Origin: Geodermatophilus poikilotrophus
GTDB lineage: Bacteria > Actinomycetota > Actinomycetes > Mycobacteriales > Geodermatophilaceae
Direction of reading: 5' to 3'
Length of the DNA: 64,000 bases
Assembly (NCBI RefSeq): GCF_900111455.1
Contig: NZ_FOIE01000001.1
Coordinates: 818,376-882,375 of the forward strand
The position numbers and the translations under genes are program-made. The notes under the pieces were generated by a model. It had not been told where the DNA came from and made no database searches. It saw only the letters and a list, made by a program, of their open reading frames with translations. Of the stretch, positions 8,080-16,563 are shown piece by piece. Each line of letters opens with the position of its first letter. Within the stretch, counting starts at the first letter, position 1.

Positions 8080-9411
8080 TCAGTGGTAGGCAGAGCCCCC
8101 GCGCAGCCGGGCGCCCACGGCGGCGCCGAGCGGCGCCAGGACGACGCCGTCTCGGGCCAGCCGCGCCCGCAGCTCCCGACGGTGGCGCAGCACGCCGACG
8201 AACCCGATCGCCCAGAAGAGGTACTGGGTGGCGAACGCGGCGCGGAAGGCGTCCAGCGAGTAGCCGGTCGAGCCGCCCGGGGTCAGCAGGTCGAGCACGG
8301 CGCCCACGGCCAGGACGGTGAGCAGCGAGGCGACGAAGCCGCCGACGTTGACCACGCCGCTCGCGCTGCCCTGCCGCTCGGCGGGGTTCCAGGTGCGGGC
8401 GAAGTCGAAGCCGATCATCGAGCCGGGGCCGTTGGTGCCCAGGACGACGACCAGCAGCACCAGCAGCGGCAGCGGCGCGCGCCCGGGCCACAGCAGCACG
8501 ACGGTCCAGGTGACCGCGGTGGCGACGAGGATGGCGAACACCAGCGACGAGCGGCGCAGCGGCCAGCGGCCGCACAGCCGGCCGAAGAGCGGGCCGACGC
8601 CGATGCCGACCACCACCAGCAGGGTCAGCAGGCCTGCCGCCGTGGCCGGGCTCAGGCCCTGGCCGAGGACCAGGAAGGGGTAGCCCCACAGCAGCGCGAA
8701 GACGGTGCCGGAGAACTGGGTGACCAGGTGGGTGTACAGACCGATGCGGGTGCCCGGTTCCTGCCAGGTCAGCGCCAGGCTGCGCCGGACCTCGGCGAGC
8801 CCGGCCGGTGGGGCCAGCACGGTGCCGGGGGGCACGTCGCGCAGCGCGACGAGCACCAGGACGGCGACGAGCACGCTGACCGCGGCCCCGCCGAGGAAGG
8901 TGGACTCCCAGGACGTCGCGTGCAGCAGCGCGACCAGCGGGTAGGCCGCGGCGATCTGCCCGAACTGGCCGAGGATGCCGGTGAGCTGGGTGATCAGCGG
9001 GACCGTCCGGCCGGGGAACCAGAAGCCGACCACGCGCAGCACGCTGACGAAGGTCATCGCGTCACCGGCGCCGACGAGCACCCGCGCGGCGATGGCCGTC
9101 GGCACGTCTCCCGCCAGCGCCAGCGTCGCCTGCCCCGCGGCCATGGTGAGCGCGCCCGCCAGGATCAGCCGCCGGGACCCGAACCGGTCCAGCGCCACAC
9201 CCACCGGCACCTGCATGGCGGCGTAGACCACCAGCTGCAGCACCAGGAACAGCGAGATGGCCGAGGCGCCGGCGGAGAACCGCTCCTGCGCCTCCACCCC
9301 GGCGACGCCGAGGGAGGCGCGGTGGAAGACGGCGACGGTGTACGCGGCGAGGGCGACCAGCCACACGGCGTAGGCACGGGCGGTCGGGCGGGCGTAGGTC
9401 GCGGTCGTCAC
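8080..9411 (-). CDS. Major facilitator superfamily transporter
   Basis: 443 residues with about twelve hydrophobic helices. The loop after helix 2 reads GVALDRFGSRRLILAGALTM, the canonical MFS signature (G-x-x-x-D-R-x-G-x-R-R), and the second half has LFGRLCGRWPLRRS in the equivalent place. Helix 1 contains FHRASLGV, seen in nitrate/organic-anion type MFS proteins, but the substrate cannot be fixed from sequence. It has a GTG start with only a weak ribosome site overlapping it. It is probably transcribed alone, with repeat family A occupying the downstream gap. Confidence 0.85.
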   Translation of the reverse strand: MTTATYARPTARAYAVWLVALAAYTVAVFHRASLGVAGVEAQERFSAGASAISLFLVLQLVVYAAMQVPVGVALDRFGSRRLILAGALTMAAGQATLALAGDVPTAIAARVLVGAGDAMTFVSVLRVVGFWFPGRTVPLITQLTGILGQFGQIAAAYPLVALLHATSWESTFLGGAAVSVLVAVLVLVALRDVPPGTVLAPPAGLAEVRRSLALTWQEPGTRIGLYTHLVTQFSGTVFALLWGYPFLVLGQGLSPATAAGLLTLLVVVGIGVGPLFGRLCGRWPLRRSSLVFAILVATAVTWTVVLLWPGRAPLPLLVLLVVVLGTNGPGSMIGFDFARTWNPAERQGSASGVVNVGGFVASLLTVLAVGAVLDLLTPGGSTGYSLDAFRAAFATQYLFWAIGFVGVLRHRRELRARLARDGVVLAPLGAAVGARLRGGSAYH

Positions 9412-9715
9412 CTCAGGGACGACGCCGCGAGCGCCGCCGTCCCTTCCCCGTCGCCCCGGTGAGTTCGATCACCACCCCCTGTGTGCCCGACCGGGACACG
9501 CCGCGGAGCCGCCCCGGGCGGGCCCGTCCGGCGGCTCAGGCCCCCGGGTCCGTCCGAGCACGCCGAGGCGGGGAGGCCTCCTCCGCAGAGGTGGGAGGAC
9601 GGTCCCCAGGGCAGGAATGACCGACGCGGGCGGGGGGCAGGAGGGACGTCGTCCGCCGGGCCCGATCGGGCCGCGGCCGCACAGACCCGTGCCCGACCGA
9701 CGAGAGGAGCCCTCG
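9412..9715. other. Divergent intergenic gap, no clear feature
   Basis: About 300 bases between the divergent MFS and cupin genes. It is very GC-rich with several short palindromes (for instance ccgggcccgatcgggcc near 9658), but no reading frame with a ribosome site and no convincing promoter pair was found. Confidence 0.5.
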
Positions 9716-10117
9716 ATGGCGTCCGTCATCCACTACACCATCGCGACCGAGGCGGAGAAGTACGCCGACTTCCGCCGCGTGCTGTGGACCGGCAAGAACA
9801 CCCAGCTGGTCATCATGACCATCCCGCCGGGCGGTGAGATCGGCGAGGAGGTGCACGAGGACATCGACCAGATCCTCACCTTCGTCAGCGGCACCGGTGA
9901 GGCGAAGATCTCCGGGTCCACGAAGCAGGTGGCGCAGGGCGACCTGGTCGTCGTCCCCGCCGGCACGAAGCACAACTTCGTCAACACCGGCCCGAACCCG
10001 CTGGTCCTCTACACCGTCTACGGCCCGCCGGAGCACGCCGACGGCGCGGTGCACAAGACCAAGGAGGAGGCCGACGCGGCCGAGGAGGCCGGCAAGGACG
10101 AGCCGCCGACCGGGTGA
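9716..10117 (+). CDS. Cupin-domain protein
   Basis: 133 residues forming a single small beta-barrel. After IMTIPPGGEIGEEVHEDIDQ the expected metal motif 1 is partly kept (one His and Glu/Asp residues), and motif 2 appears as GDLVVVPAGTKHNFVNTG with its His. Such stand-alone cupins bind a metal and have varied or unknown functions. The ATG at 9716 follows GAGAGGAG; an in-frame ATG 99 bases upstream lacks a ribosome site and would add a Pro/Arg-rich leader. The C terminus is Glu/Lys/Ala-rich. A strong hairpin follows at 10121. Confidence 0.85.
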   Translation: MASVIHYTIATEAEKYADFRRVLWTGKNTQLVIMTIPPGGEIGEEVHEDIDQILTFVSGTGEAKISGSTKQVAQGDLVVVPAGTKHNFVNTGPNPLVLYTVYGPPEHADGAVHKTKEEADAAEEAGKDEPPTG

Positions 10118-10120
10118 GCA

Positions 10121-10153
10121 CCGGGCGGGGGGTGGTCACCACCCCCCGCCCGG
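10121..10153 (+). terminator. Strong hairpin terminator after the cupin gene
   Basis: Sixteen-base perfect arms (ccgggcggggggtggt and its complement) around a single base, starting four bases after the stop codon. Confidence 0.8.
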
Positions 10154-10250
10154 CCCCGCTCCGGCACCGCGGGGTCGTACGACCCCCGTCCAGGTGCGGC
10201 ACCGACCGGCGTGCTGGTGCAGTGACCCCGTCCTGACGGGAGGGGGAACC

Positions 10251-10811
10251 TTGGCGACGGTCCCCGGTGCGCCGCGCCGGCTGCTGTGCGTGGCGCCGCT
10301 CGTGCCCGCCGGCGGGGTCGACACGCTGCTGACGGCGTTCGGCATCCTCGCCGGCGACCGCCCGGACCTGACCGTGCAGGTGGTCGGCGGCGGCCCGCTG
10401 TCCCGGGCCCTGCGCGCGCACGCCGACCACCTGGGGGTGGCCGACCGGGTCGTCTTCTGCGGCCCGATGCGCGCGCCGGCGGTCCGGACCGCGGTGCGCA
10501 GGTGCGCCGTCCTGGTGCTGCCGCACCGGGACCACGGCGCGGGCGCGGGACCGGCCGCCGACGTGGCCCTGCTCGAGGCCCGGGTGACCGGCTGTCCCGT
10601 GGTGGCCACCCGGCAGGCCGCGCCGCACCTCACCTCGCGGGTCGCGGGCTCGCTGGTCCCGGCGGGCGCCCCGACCGCACTGGCCCAGGCACTCGAGGCC
10701 ACGCTGGGCGTACCGGTCCGGACCGATCCCGGCGCCTCCGCAGCGACCGCCTCGACGCCGGGTGGCGACCGGCACCTCCTGCGCCGGGCCTGGAACCGGG
10801 TCGTCCGGTGA
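10251..10811 (+). CDS. One-domain GT-B glycosyltransferase-like protein
   Basis: 186 residues that match only the C-terminal nucleotide-sugar-binding half of family 4 glycosyltransferases: VAPLVPAGGVDTLLTAFGIL, LTVQVVGGGPLSRALRAHAD, VVFCGPMRAP, and an acidic donor-loop region around ADVALLEARVTGCPVVATR. The N-terminal acceptor domain (about 180 residues) is absent, so the protein may be a degenerate or regulatory remnant or may need a partner. The TTG start at 10251 is supported by GGGAGGGGG just upstream. It lies 128 bases before a histidine kinase gene on the same strand and may be cotranscribed with it. Confidence 0.65.
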   Translation: MATVPGAPRRLLCVAPLVPAGGVDTLLTAFGILAGDRPDLTVQVVGGGPLSRALRAHADHLGVADRVVFCGPMRAPAVRTAVRRCAVLVLPHRDHGAGAGPAADVALLEARVTGCPVVATRQAAPHLTSRVAGSLVPAGAPTALAQALEATLGVPVRTDPGASAATASTPGGDRHLLRRAWNRVVR

Positions 10812-10939
10812 GCCCCGCGGGGCCGGCCGCCGTCCGCCCGTCCGGGTCACCCCACCCGCCCGCCCCTTGTGCACCGGCGCCCCGGGGTGGCACAACTCCC
10901 CGGCAGGCCCTTCCCGCGTCTGCGCGAGGAGGGGGCGCG

Positions 10940-12343
10940 ATGGCGACGGACCTCACGGCGGCCGCCGCGCCGTCCGAGGCCCCGGGATGGGTCCCGCTCG
11001 GGAACGGCACCGCCGCCACCCGGTCCGGGCCGGCGTCCCCGTCGGTGGGCCGGGTCGTCCTCCGGTTCGTGCTGGCCAACCTGATCGCCGTCGTCCTGCT
11101 GATCGCCGGGGGCCTCTGGGCCAGTGTGGGCGCCGCCGAGGACGAGGCCCTGGCCGACGCCCGCCGCACCACCGACCTGCTGGCCGCCGTCCTCGTGCAG
11201 CCCCTGGTCAGCGACGGGCTGACCAGGGGCGACCCCGCGGCGGTCGTCGCCGTCGACGCCGCGCTCCGTGGCCGCCTGGCCGACACCGCCGTCCTCCGGC
11301 TCAAGGTCTGGACCGCCGACGGCCGGGTCGTCTACTCCGACGAGGCCCGCCTGATCGGCCGGACCCACCCCCTCGACGAGACCGGCCGGCAGACCCTGCG
11401 CGACGGCGTCACCCGGGCCGCGGTCAGCGACCTCGCCCGCCCCGAGAACCGGTTCGAGCGCTCGGCCGGCCGGCTGCTGGAGGTCTACGGGCAGATCGAC
11501 GGGCCCCGGGGACAGCCGCTGCTGCTGGAGACCTACTCCGCCTACGACGAGGTCACCGAGCGGCGGTTCGAGGTCTGGGCGGAGTTCGCCCCGATCTCCC
11601 TGGTCGTGCTGCTGACCCTGGTGGCGGTGCAGCTCCCGCTGGCCCGGCGCATGGTGACCCAGCTGCGGGCGACCCAGCAGGAACGGGAACTGCTGCAGGC
11701 GCGGGCGCTGGACGTCTCGACCGAGGAGCGCCGGCTGATCGCGGGCAGCCTGCACGACGGGATCGTGCAGGACGTCTCCGCCTCGGCGCTGCTGGTCGCG
11801 CGCGCCGCCGACGACCTGCGTGCCACCGGCGCGGGACGACGCGAGCGGCAGGCCGCCGAGGTCCTCGGGCAGGCCGCCGGGGCGTTGCGGGAGTCGGTCG
11901 GCTCGCTGCGCTCCCTGCTCGTGGAGATCCACCCGCCGACGCTCGAGCGGGCCGGCCTGCCCGGCGCCCTCGCCGACCTGGCCGCGAGGCTGCGGCCGCG
12001 CGGCATCGAGGTCCGGCTGGGCGTCCCCGAGGACCTCGAGACCGAACCGGCGACCGCTGCGCTGCTGCTCGGGACGGTCCAGGAGGCGCTGCGCAACGTG
12101 GGCAAGCACGCCCGCGCCCGGTGCGTCGACGTCACCGTCCAGCAGCGGACGGGGCGGCTGGTCCTCGAGGTCACCGACGACGGCATCGGCTTCGACGCCG
12201 ACCCGGTGGTGCGGCGGCCGCGGGCCGGGCACCTCGGGCTGCGCCTGCTGGCCGACCGCGCCACGGCGGCGGGCGCCACCCTCGCCGTGCGGACCGCCCC
12301 GGGGGCCGGGACGAGCCTGCGGCTGGAGGTCCCCACCCCGTGA
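10940..12343 (+). CDS. Sensor histidine kinase, NarX/LiaS type
   Basis: 467 residues. A helix at about 38-62 and another at about 207-230 enclose an extracytoplasmic sensor region that includes VWTADGRVVYSDEARLIG. The dimerisation and phosphotransfer domain is HisKA_3 with RLIAGSLHDGIVQDVSASAL; the phosphorylated His should be residue 272. The ATPase domain (about 365-467) has the N-box VQEALRNVGKHARA, the G1 box VTDDGIGFDAD and a late GAGTSL block. The ATG follows GAGGAGGGGG, and the gene ends overlapping (GTGA) its response regulator. The signal is unknown. Confidence 0.92.
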   Translation: MATDLTAAAAPSEAPGWVPLGNGTAATRSGPASPSVGRVVLRFVLANLIAVVLLIAGGLWASVGAAEDEALADARRTTDLLAAVLVQPLVSDGLTRGDPAAVVAVDAALRGRLADTAVLRLKVWTADGRVVYSDEARLIGRTHPLDETGRQTLRDGVTRAAVSDLARPENRFERSAGRLLEVYGQIDGPRGQPLLLETYSAYDEVTERRFEVWAEFAPISLVVLLTLVAVQLPLARRMVTQLRATQQERELLQARALDVSTEERRLIAGSLHDGIVQDVSASALLVARAADDLRATGAGRRERQAAEVLGQAAGALRESVGSLRSLLVEIHPPTLERAGLPGALADLAARLRPRGIEVRLGVPEDLETEPATAALLLGTVQEALRNVGKHARARCVDVTVQQRTGRLVLEVTDDGIGFDADPVVRRPRAGHLGLRLLADRATAAGATLAVRTAPGAGTSLRLEVPTP

Positions 12344-13008
12344 TCGACGTCCTGGTCGTCGACGACCACGCGCTCATGCGCTCCGGGCTCTCCGGCCTCA
12401 TCGCCGCCGCCGGCGACATGCGCGTCGTCGGCACCGCGGCCGACGGCGCCGAGGCCGTCGAGGAGGTGGCCCGGTTGACGCCGCACGTGGTGCTCATGGA
12501 CCTGTCCATGCCGGTGCTGGACGGCGTCGCCGCCACCCGCCGCATCGTCGAGGAGCACCCGTCCGTCGAGGTGCTGGTGCTGACCTCCTTCTCCGACCGG
12601 CAGCGGGTCATCGAGGCCCTGGACGCCGGCGCCAGTGGCTACGTGCTCAAGGACACCGAGCCGGCCGACCTGCTCGCCGCGATCCGCTCGACCGCCCGCG
12701 GCCACTCGCCGCTGGACCCCCGCGTGGCCCGCACGGTGCTGCACGCCCGGCGCAGCCCCGCCCGGGCGGCCGAGCTCACCGAACGGGAGCAGGAGGTGCT
12801 GGCCCTCGTCGGCCACGGCCTGGCCAACAAGCAGATCGCCCGCCGGCTCGGCATCCGGGAGAGCACCGTCAAGGCGCACCTGACCAGCGTCTTCCAGCGG
12901 ATCGGCGTCCGCGACCGCACCTCCGCAGCGCTGTGGGCCCGCACCCACCTGCCGGAGGGGTCCGACGCGCCGGCCCGGTCCCCTGCAGGGTCACGCCGCG
13001 AACCCTGA
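12340..13008 (+). CDS. NarL/FixJ-family response regulator
   Basis: 222 residues. The receiver domain (1-118) has the acidic pair at positions 8-9, the phosphoacceptor Asp54 in VLMDLSMPVLDG, and Lys104 in SGYVLKDTE. The LuxR-type helix-turn-helix (about 145-205) has LTEREQEVLALVGHGLANKQ and STVKAHLTSVFQRIG. The GTG start overlaps the stop of the histidine kinase by four bases, so the two genes form one translationally coupled two-component system. The last 15 residues (after THLPEG) are partly specified by the start of an intergenic repeat and are probably unstructured. Confidence 0.93.
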   Translation: MIDVLVVDDHALMRSGLSGLIAAAGDMRVVGTAADGAEAVEEVARLTPHVVLMDLSMPVLDGVAATRRIVEEHPSVEVLVLTSFSDRQRVIEALDAGASGYVLKDTEPADLLAAIRSTARGHSPLDPRVARTVLHARRSPARAAELTEREQEVLALVGHGLANKQIARRLGIRESTVKAHLTSVFQRIGVRDRTSAALWARTHLPEGSDAPARSPAGSRREP

Positions 13009-13018
13009 CGGCCTCCTC

Positions 13019-13186
13019 GCAGGACCGAGGGCCCCGTCCCCCTCACCGTGGAAGGACCCCATCCTCCCCACCCTCCGCAGGCTCAGGGCAGGCCCCGGGA
13101 CGGGGCCGGCGGCGAGCCTCGGGACGGGCCTGGCGCGAGTCCGCGAGTGGTGGGGGCACGGGGGTCCTCAGCGGGGTGGGGGTCCC
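13019..13186. repeat. Intergenic repeat family A, copy 2
   Basis: Plus-strand blocks aaggaccccatcctcccca, ctccgcaggctcagggcagg, ccccgggacggggccggcgg and gagcctcgggacgggcc match the family A order. The copy fills the gap between the convergent response regulator and GAF-regulator genes. Confidence 0.6.
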
Positions 13187-13189
13187 TGC

Positions 13190-14458
13190 TCAGCCCCGTC
13201 GCAGACCCTCCACCAGCGGTGCGGTCGACGCCGGGAGCAGGCGGGCGACCGGGGTCGGCAGCCGGACCTCCACGGCGACGTCCTCGTCGACCCGGTAGGG
13301 CTGGGTGAGCAGCACCGAGCCCAGGGTGCGGCGCAGCCGCGAGACCTCGGCGCGCACGGTCACCGTGCGGGTCGGGTCGGCGAAGAGGTCCGCGGCGAGC
13401 GCGGCGGCCGAGCGGCCGGCCGGGTGCCGGGTGAGGGCCAGCAGGATCTCCGCGTGCCGCAGGCTGAGCCCGGCCGTCCAGCTGCCGCTGGCCCCGGTCA
13501 CCTGCACCTGCGGGCGGGCGCCGGTCAGGTCGAGCACCAGCCCCGCGGGCCGGTCGTCGTCCCCGGGGCCCTGCGGGCGCAGCAGCCAGCCACCCGGCAG
13601 CGGCTCGACGGTGCACCGGCCCAGCGCCGGCACCCACGCCGCGCCCGGGCGCACCTCCTCGGGCAGCACGACGCGGTCGGGTGCGGCCAGGCCGGTCGCG
13701 GCGGCGGTGCACCCGTCGACGCCCACGACCAGCGCCGGGCCGGTCAGCCGGGCCAGGATCGGCGCGGCCAGCGCCCGCAGCCGCTCGACGTGCCGGGTGC
13801 GGGCGCGGAGGAGCTCCTGCCCGGCCAGCAGGGCGACGGCGTCGACCAGCGCGATCGTGCTCGGGTGCACCGTCGAGGCCGGGCCGGAGAGGTCGACCAC
13901 CCCCAGCACCCGGCCGGTGACCGGGTCGCGCAGCGGAGCAGCGGCGCAGGTCCAGGGCTGGTGCCCCTCGGCGTAGTGCTCGCCGGCGTGCACCTGCAGC
14001 GCCGCGCGGACCACCACGCTGGTGCCGATGGCGTTGGTGCCGACCACGTCCTCGTCCCAGGACGACCCCTCCACGAAGCCCAGCCGGTCGGCCCGCCGGC
14101 GCACCTCGGCACCGCCCTCCCGCCACAGCACGCGGCAGCCGGCGTCCCCCACCACCAGCACCTGACCGGCGTCGCGCGCCACCGGCAGCAGGCGCTCGCG
14201 CAGCAGCGGCAGCAGCGGGGCCAGCCCGCTCTCGGCCCGGCGGCGCTCCAGCTCGGGCCCGTCCAGCGGGGCGACGTCCGGCGCCCCGGAGGGGTCCAGG
14301 CCGCTGCCGCGGACCCGGCGCCAGGACGCGCCGATGACCGGCCGGGGCGCGGCCGGCGGCGTGCCGCCGGCCAGGGCCGCGGCGCGCACCCGCGCCAGCA
14401 GCCGGGTGTGCACCCGGGGGTCGGCTCCCGGGGGGAGAGCGCTCTGGACGACGGTCAT
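13190..14458 (-). CDS. GAF-domain transcriptional regulator
   Basis: 422 residues. The N-terminal part (IGASWRRVRGSGLDP) is typical of AcoR-like regulators; a GAF sensor follows at about 85-215 with WDEDVVGTNAIGTSVV, YAEGHQPWTCAAAPLRDP and GVVDLSGP. Instead of an AAA+ and Fis tail the C terminus (about 335-405) has a winged-helix-like region (LSLRHAEILLALTRHPAGRS, VRAEVSRLRRTLGS). It is divergent from the flavin monooxygenase gene with 141 bases between them, so it probably activates that gene in response to a small substrate or product. The ATG follows GGAGGAG. Confidence 0.8.
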   Translation of the reverse strand: MTVVQSALPPGADPRVHTRLLARVRAAALAGGTPPAAPRPVIGASWRRVRGSGLDPSGAPDVAPLDGPELERRRAESGLAPLLPLLRERLLPVARDAGQVLVVGDAGCRVLWREGGAEVRRRADRLGFVEGSSWDEDVVGTNAIGTSVVVRAALQVHAGEHYAEGHQPWTCAAAPLRDPVTGRVLGVVDLSGPASTVHPSTIALVDAVALLAGQELLRARTRHVERLRALAAPILARLTGPALVVGVDGCTAAATGLAAPDRVVLPEEVRPGAAWVPALGRCTVEPLPGGWLLRPQGPGDDDRPAGLVLDLTGARPQVQVTGASGSWTAGLSLRHAEILLALTRHPAGRSAAALAADLFADPTRTVTVRAEVSRLRRTLGSVLLTQPYRVDEDVAVEVRLPTPVARLLPASTAPLVEGLRRG

Positions 14459-14500
14459 GGGCCGCTCCTCCGCTGTGACCTGCGCCACGACGATATGCCG

Positions 14501-14516
14501 TGCAACCCCCTGCAAC
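14501..14516. promoter_or_regulatory. TGCAAC direct repeats in the regulator/monooxygenase promoter region
   Basis: TGCAAC at 14501-14506 and again at 14511-14516, exactly one helical turn apart, in the 141-base divergent gap. It is a candidate binding site for the GAF regulator; no direct evidence. Confidence 0.35.
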
Positions 14517-14599
14517 GCCTCCCGGCGCCTCGTCCGGGCGGGTCTGCTGGTCCACGACGCACCGGCGACCCCGCCCGCGACGACGCAGGAGGCGCACCC

Positions 14600-16423
14600 A
14601 TGACGCAGACCGCCGAACGACCCGGCACCACCGGCTCCCCCGCCGACCGCACCGACGCCTGGCTGGCCGCGTTCGAGGACGCGCTCACCGCGCGCGACGT
14701 CGACCGCGCGGCGGGGATGTTCGCCGCGACGAGCTTCTGGCGGGACCTGATCGCCTTCACCTGGAACATCACCACGGTCGAGGGCCCGGACGGCGTCCGC
14801 GACCTGCTCGGCGCCACCCTCGAGACCACCGGCCCGCGCGGCTTCCGCACCTCCGAGGAGCCGACCGAGGCCGACGGGGTGACCACCGCCTGGATCGAGT
14901 TCGAGACCGCCGTCGGCCGTGGGCGCGGGCACCTGCGCCTCCAGGAGGGGGGCAGCAAGGCGTTCACCCTGCTGACCACCCTGTACGAGCTGAAGGGCCA
15001 CGAGGAGCCGCTGCGCCAGCGCCGGCCGATGGGCGCCGAGCACGGCGCGAACAAGGAGCGCAGGACCTGGCGGGAGCGCCGCGAGCAGGAGGAGGCCGAG
15101 CTCGGGTACACCACCCAGCCCTCCGTGCTGGTCGTCGGGGGCGGGCAGGGCGGCATCGCCCTCGGCGCCCGGCTGCGGCAGCTCGGCGTCCCCGCCCTGG
15201 TGATCGACAAGCACGCCCGCCCCGGCGACCAGTGGCGCAGCCGCTACAAGTCGCTGTGCCTGCACGACCCGGTCTGGTACGACCACCTGCCCTACCTGAA
15301 GTTCCCGGACAACTGGCCGGTCTTCTCGCCCAAGGACAAGATCGGCGACTGGCTCGAGTCCTACGTCAAGGTCATGGAGGTGCCCTACTGGGGCAGCACC
15401 CTGGCGCGCTCGGCCAGCTACGACGAGCAGACCGGCGAGTGGACCGTCGAGGTCGAGCGCGACGGGCAGCCGGTCACGCTGCGCCCGAAGCAGCTGGTGC
15501 TGGCCACCGGCATGTCCGGCAAGCCGAACGTCCCCCGGCTGCCGGGCCAGGACGTCTTCCGCGGCGAGCAGCACCACTCCTCGGCCCACCCCGGGCCGGA
15601 CGAGTACAAGGGCAAGAAGGTCGTCGTCGTCGGCAGCAACAACTCGGCGTTCGACATCTGCGGGGCGCTGTGGGAGATCGGCGCCGACGTGACCATGGTG
15701 CAGCGCACCTCGACGCACATCGTCAAGAGCGACAGCCTGATGGAGATCGGCCTCGGCGCGCTCTACAGCGAGGAGGCGCTGGCCAACGGTGTCACGACCG
15801 AGAAGGCCGACCTGACCTTCGCCTCGATCCCGTACCGGATCATGCACGAGTTCCAGATCCCGCTGTACGAGCAGATGAAGGAGCGCGACGCCGACTTCTA
15901 CCGCCGGATGGCGGACGCCGGGTTCTGGCTGGACTGGGGCGACGACGGCTCGGGGCTGTTCATGAAGTACCTGCGCCGCGGCTCGGGCTACTACATCGAC
16001 GTGGGCGCCGCCGAGCTGGTGGCCGACGGCGAGGTGGAGCTGGCGCACGGCCAGGTCGACCACCTCACCGAGGACGCCGTCGTCCTCCAGGACGGCACGG
16101 AGCTGCCCGCCGACCTCGTCGTCTACGCCACCGGCTACGGGTCGATGAACGGCTGGGCGGCCGACCTCATCTCCCAGGAGGTCGCCGACACGGTGGGCAA
16201 GGTGTGGGGTCTGGGGTCGGACACCACCAAGGACCCGGGGCCGTGGGAGGGCGAGCAGCGCAACATGTGGAAGCCCACCCAGCAGCCGGGGCTGTGGTTT
16301 CACGGCGGCAACCTGCACCAGTCCCGGCACTACTCGCTGTACCTGGCGCTGCAGCTCAAGGCCCGCCAGGAGGGCATCCCCACCCCGGTCTACCGCCTGC
16401 AGGAGGTGCACCACACCTCCTGA
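14600..16423 (+). CDS. Flavin-containing monooxygenase with NTF2/SnoaL-like N-terminal domain
   Basis: 607 residues. Residues about 20-135 look like a SnoaL/NTF2-like domain (AFEDALTARDVDRAAGMFAA, FWRDLIAFTWN). The rest is a two-dinucleotide-binding-domain flavoprotein: FAD site VLVVGGGQGGIALGARL near 175, the FMO-type block FRGEQHHSSAHPGPDEYKGK near 320-340, the NADPH site VVVVGSNNSAFDICGAL near 345, and the late ATGY motif LVVYATGYGSMNGW. Such fusions act on small carbonyl, amine or sulfur compounds, but the substrate is not known. The ATG at 14600 follows AGGAGG. The divergent GAF-domain regulator suggests substrate-induced expression. Confidence 0.88.
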   Translation: MTQTAERPGTTGSPADRTDAWLAAFEDALTARDVDRAAGMFAATSFWRDLIAFTWNITTVEGPDGVRDLLGATLETTGPRGFRTSEEPTEADGVTTAWIEFETAVGRGRGHLRLQEGGSKAFTLLTTLYELKGHEEPLRQRRPMGAEHGANKERRTWRERREQEEAELGYTTQPSVLVVGGGQGGIALGARLRQLGVPALVIDKHARPGDQWRSRYKSLCLHDPVWYDHLPYLKFPDNWPVFSPKDKIGDWLESYVKVMEVPYWGSTLARSASYDEQTGEWTVEVERDGQPVTLRPKQLVLATGMSGKPNVPRLPGQDVFRGEQHHSSAHPGPDEYKGKKVVVVGSNNSAFDICGALWEIGADVTMVQRTSTHIVKSDSLMEIGLGALYSEEALANGVTTEKADLTFASIPYRIMHEFQIPLYEQMKERDADFYRRMADAGFWLDWGDDGSGLFMKYLRRGSGYYIDVGAAELVADGEVELAHGQVDHLTEDAVVLQDGTELPADLVVYATGYGSMNGWAADLISQEVADTVGKVWGLGSDTTKDPGPWEGEQRNMWKPTQQPGLWFHGGNLHQSRHYSLYLALQLKARQEGIPTPVYRLQEVHHTS

Positions 16424-16464
16424 GCCGCTCCCCCGCTCCACCGACGACCAGGTGAGCTGATCAC

Positions 16465-16506
16465 CGCGGCTCCTGGCTCACGACCCGTCCTGAGCCAGGA
16501 GCCGCG
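16465..16506. terminator. Bidirectional terminator, 16-base perfect stem
   Basis: cgcggctcctggctca (16465-16480) is the exact complement of 16491-16506, with a ten-base loop. It separates the convergent monooxygenase and CHAT-protease genes. Confidence 0.85.
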
Positions 16507-16563
16507 ACGGTGGGCCTGGATGGTGCAGGGCGCCCTCGAGGCGGTTCTGGCGGCGCCGTCCGG

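Noticed and set aside
9469..9729. 86-codon minus-strand frame in the MFS/cupin gap
   Set aside because: Pro/Arg/Gly-rich, overlaps the cupin ribosome site and start, no ribosome site of its own.
16441..16560. A small gene or attachment site between the monooxygenase and CHAT genes
   Set aside because: The space is explained by a perfect 16-base terminator hairpin; no integrase or tRNA is near.
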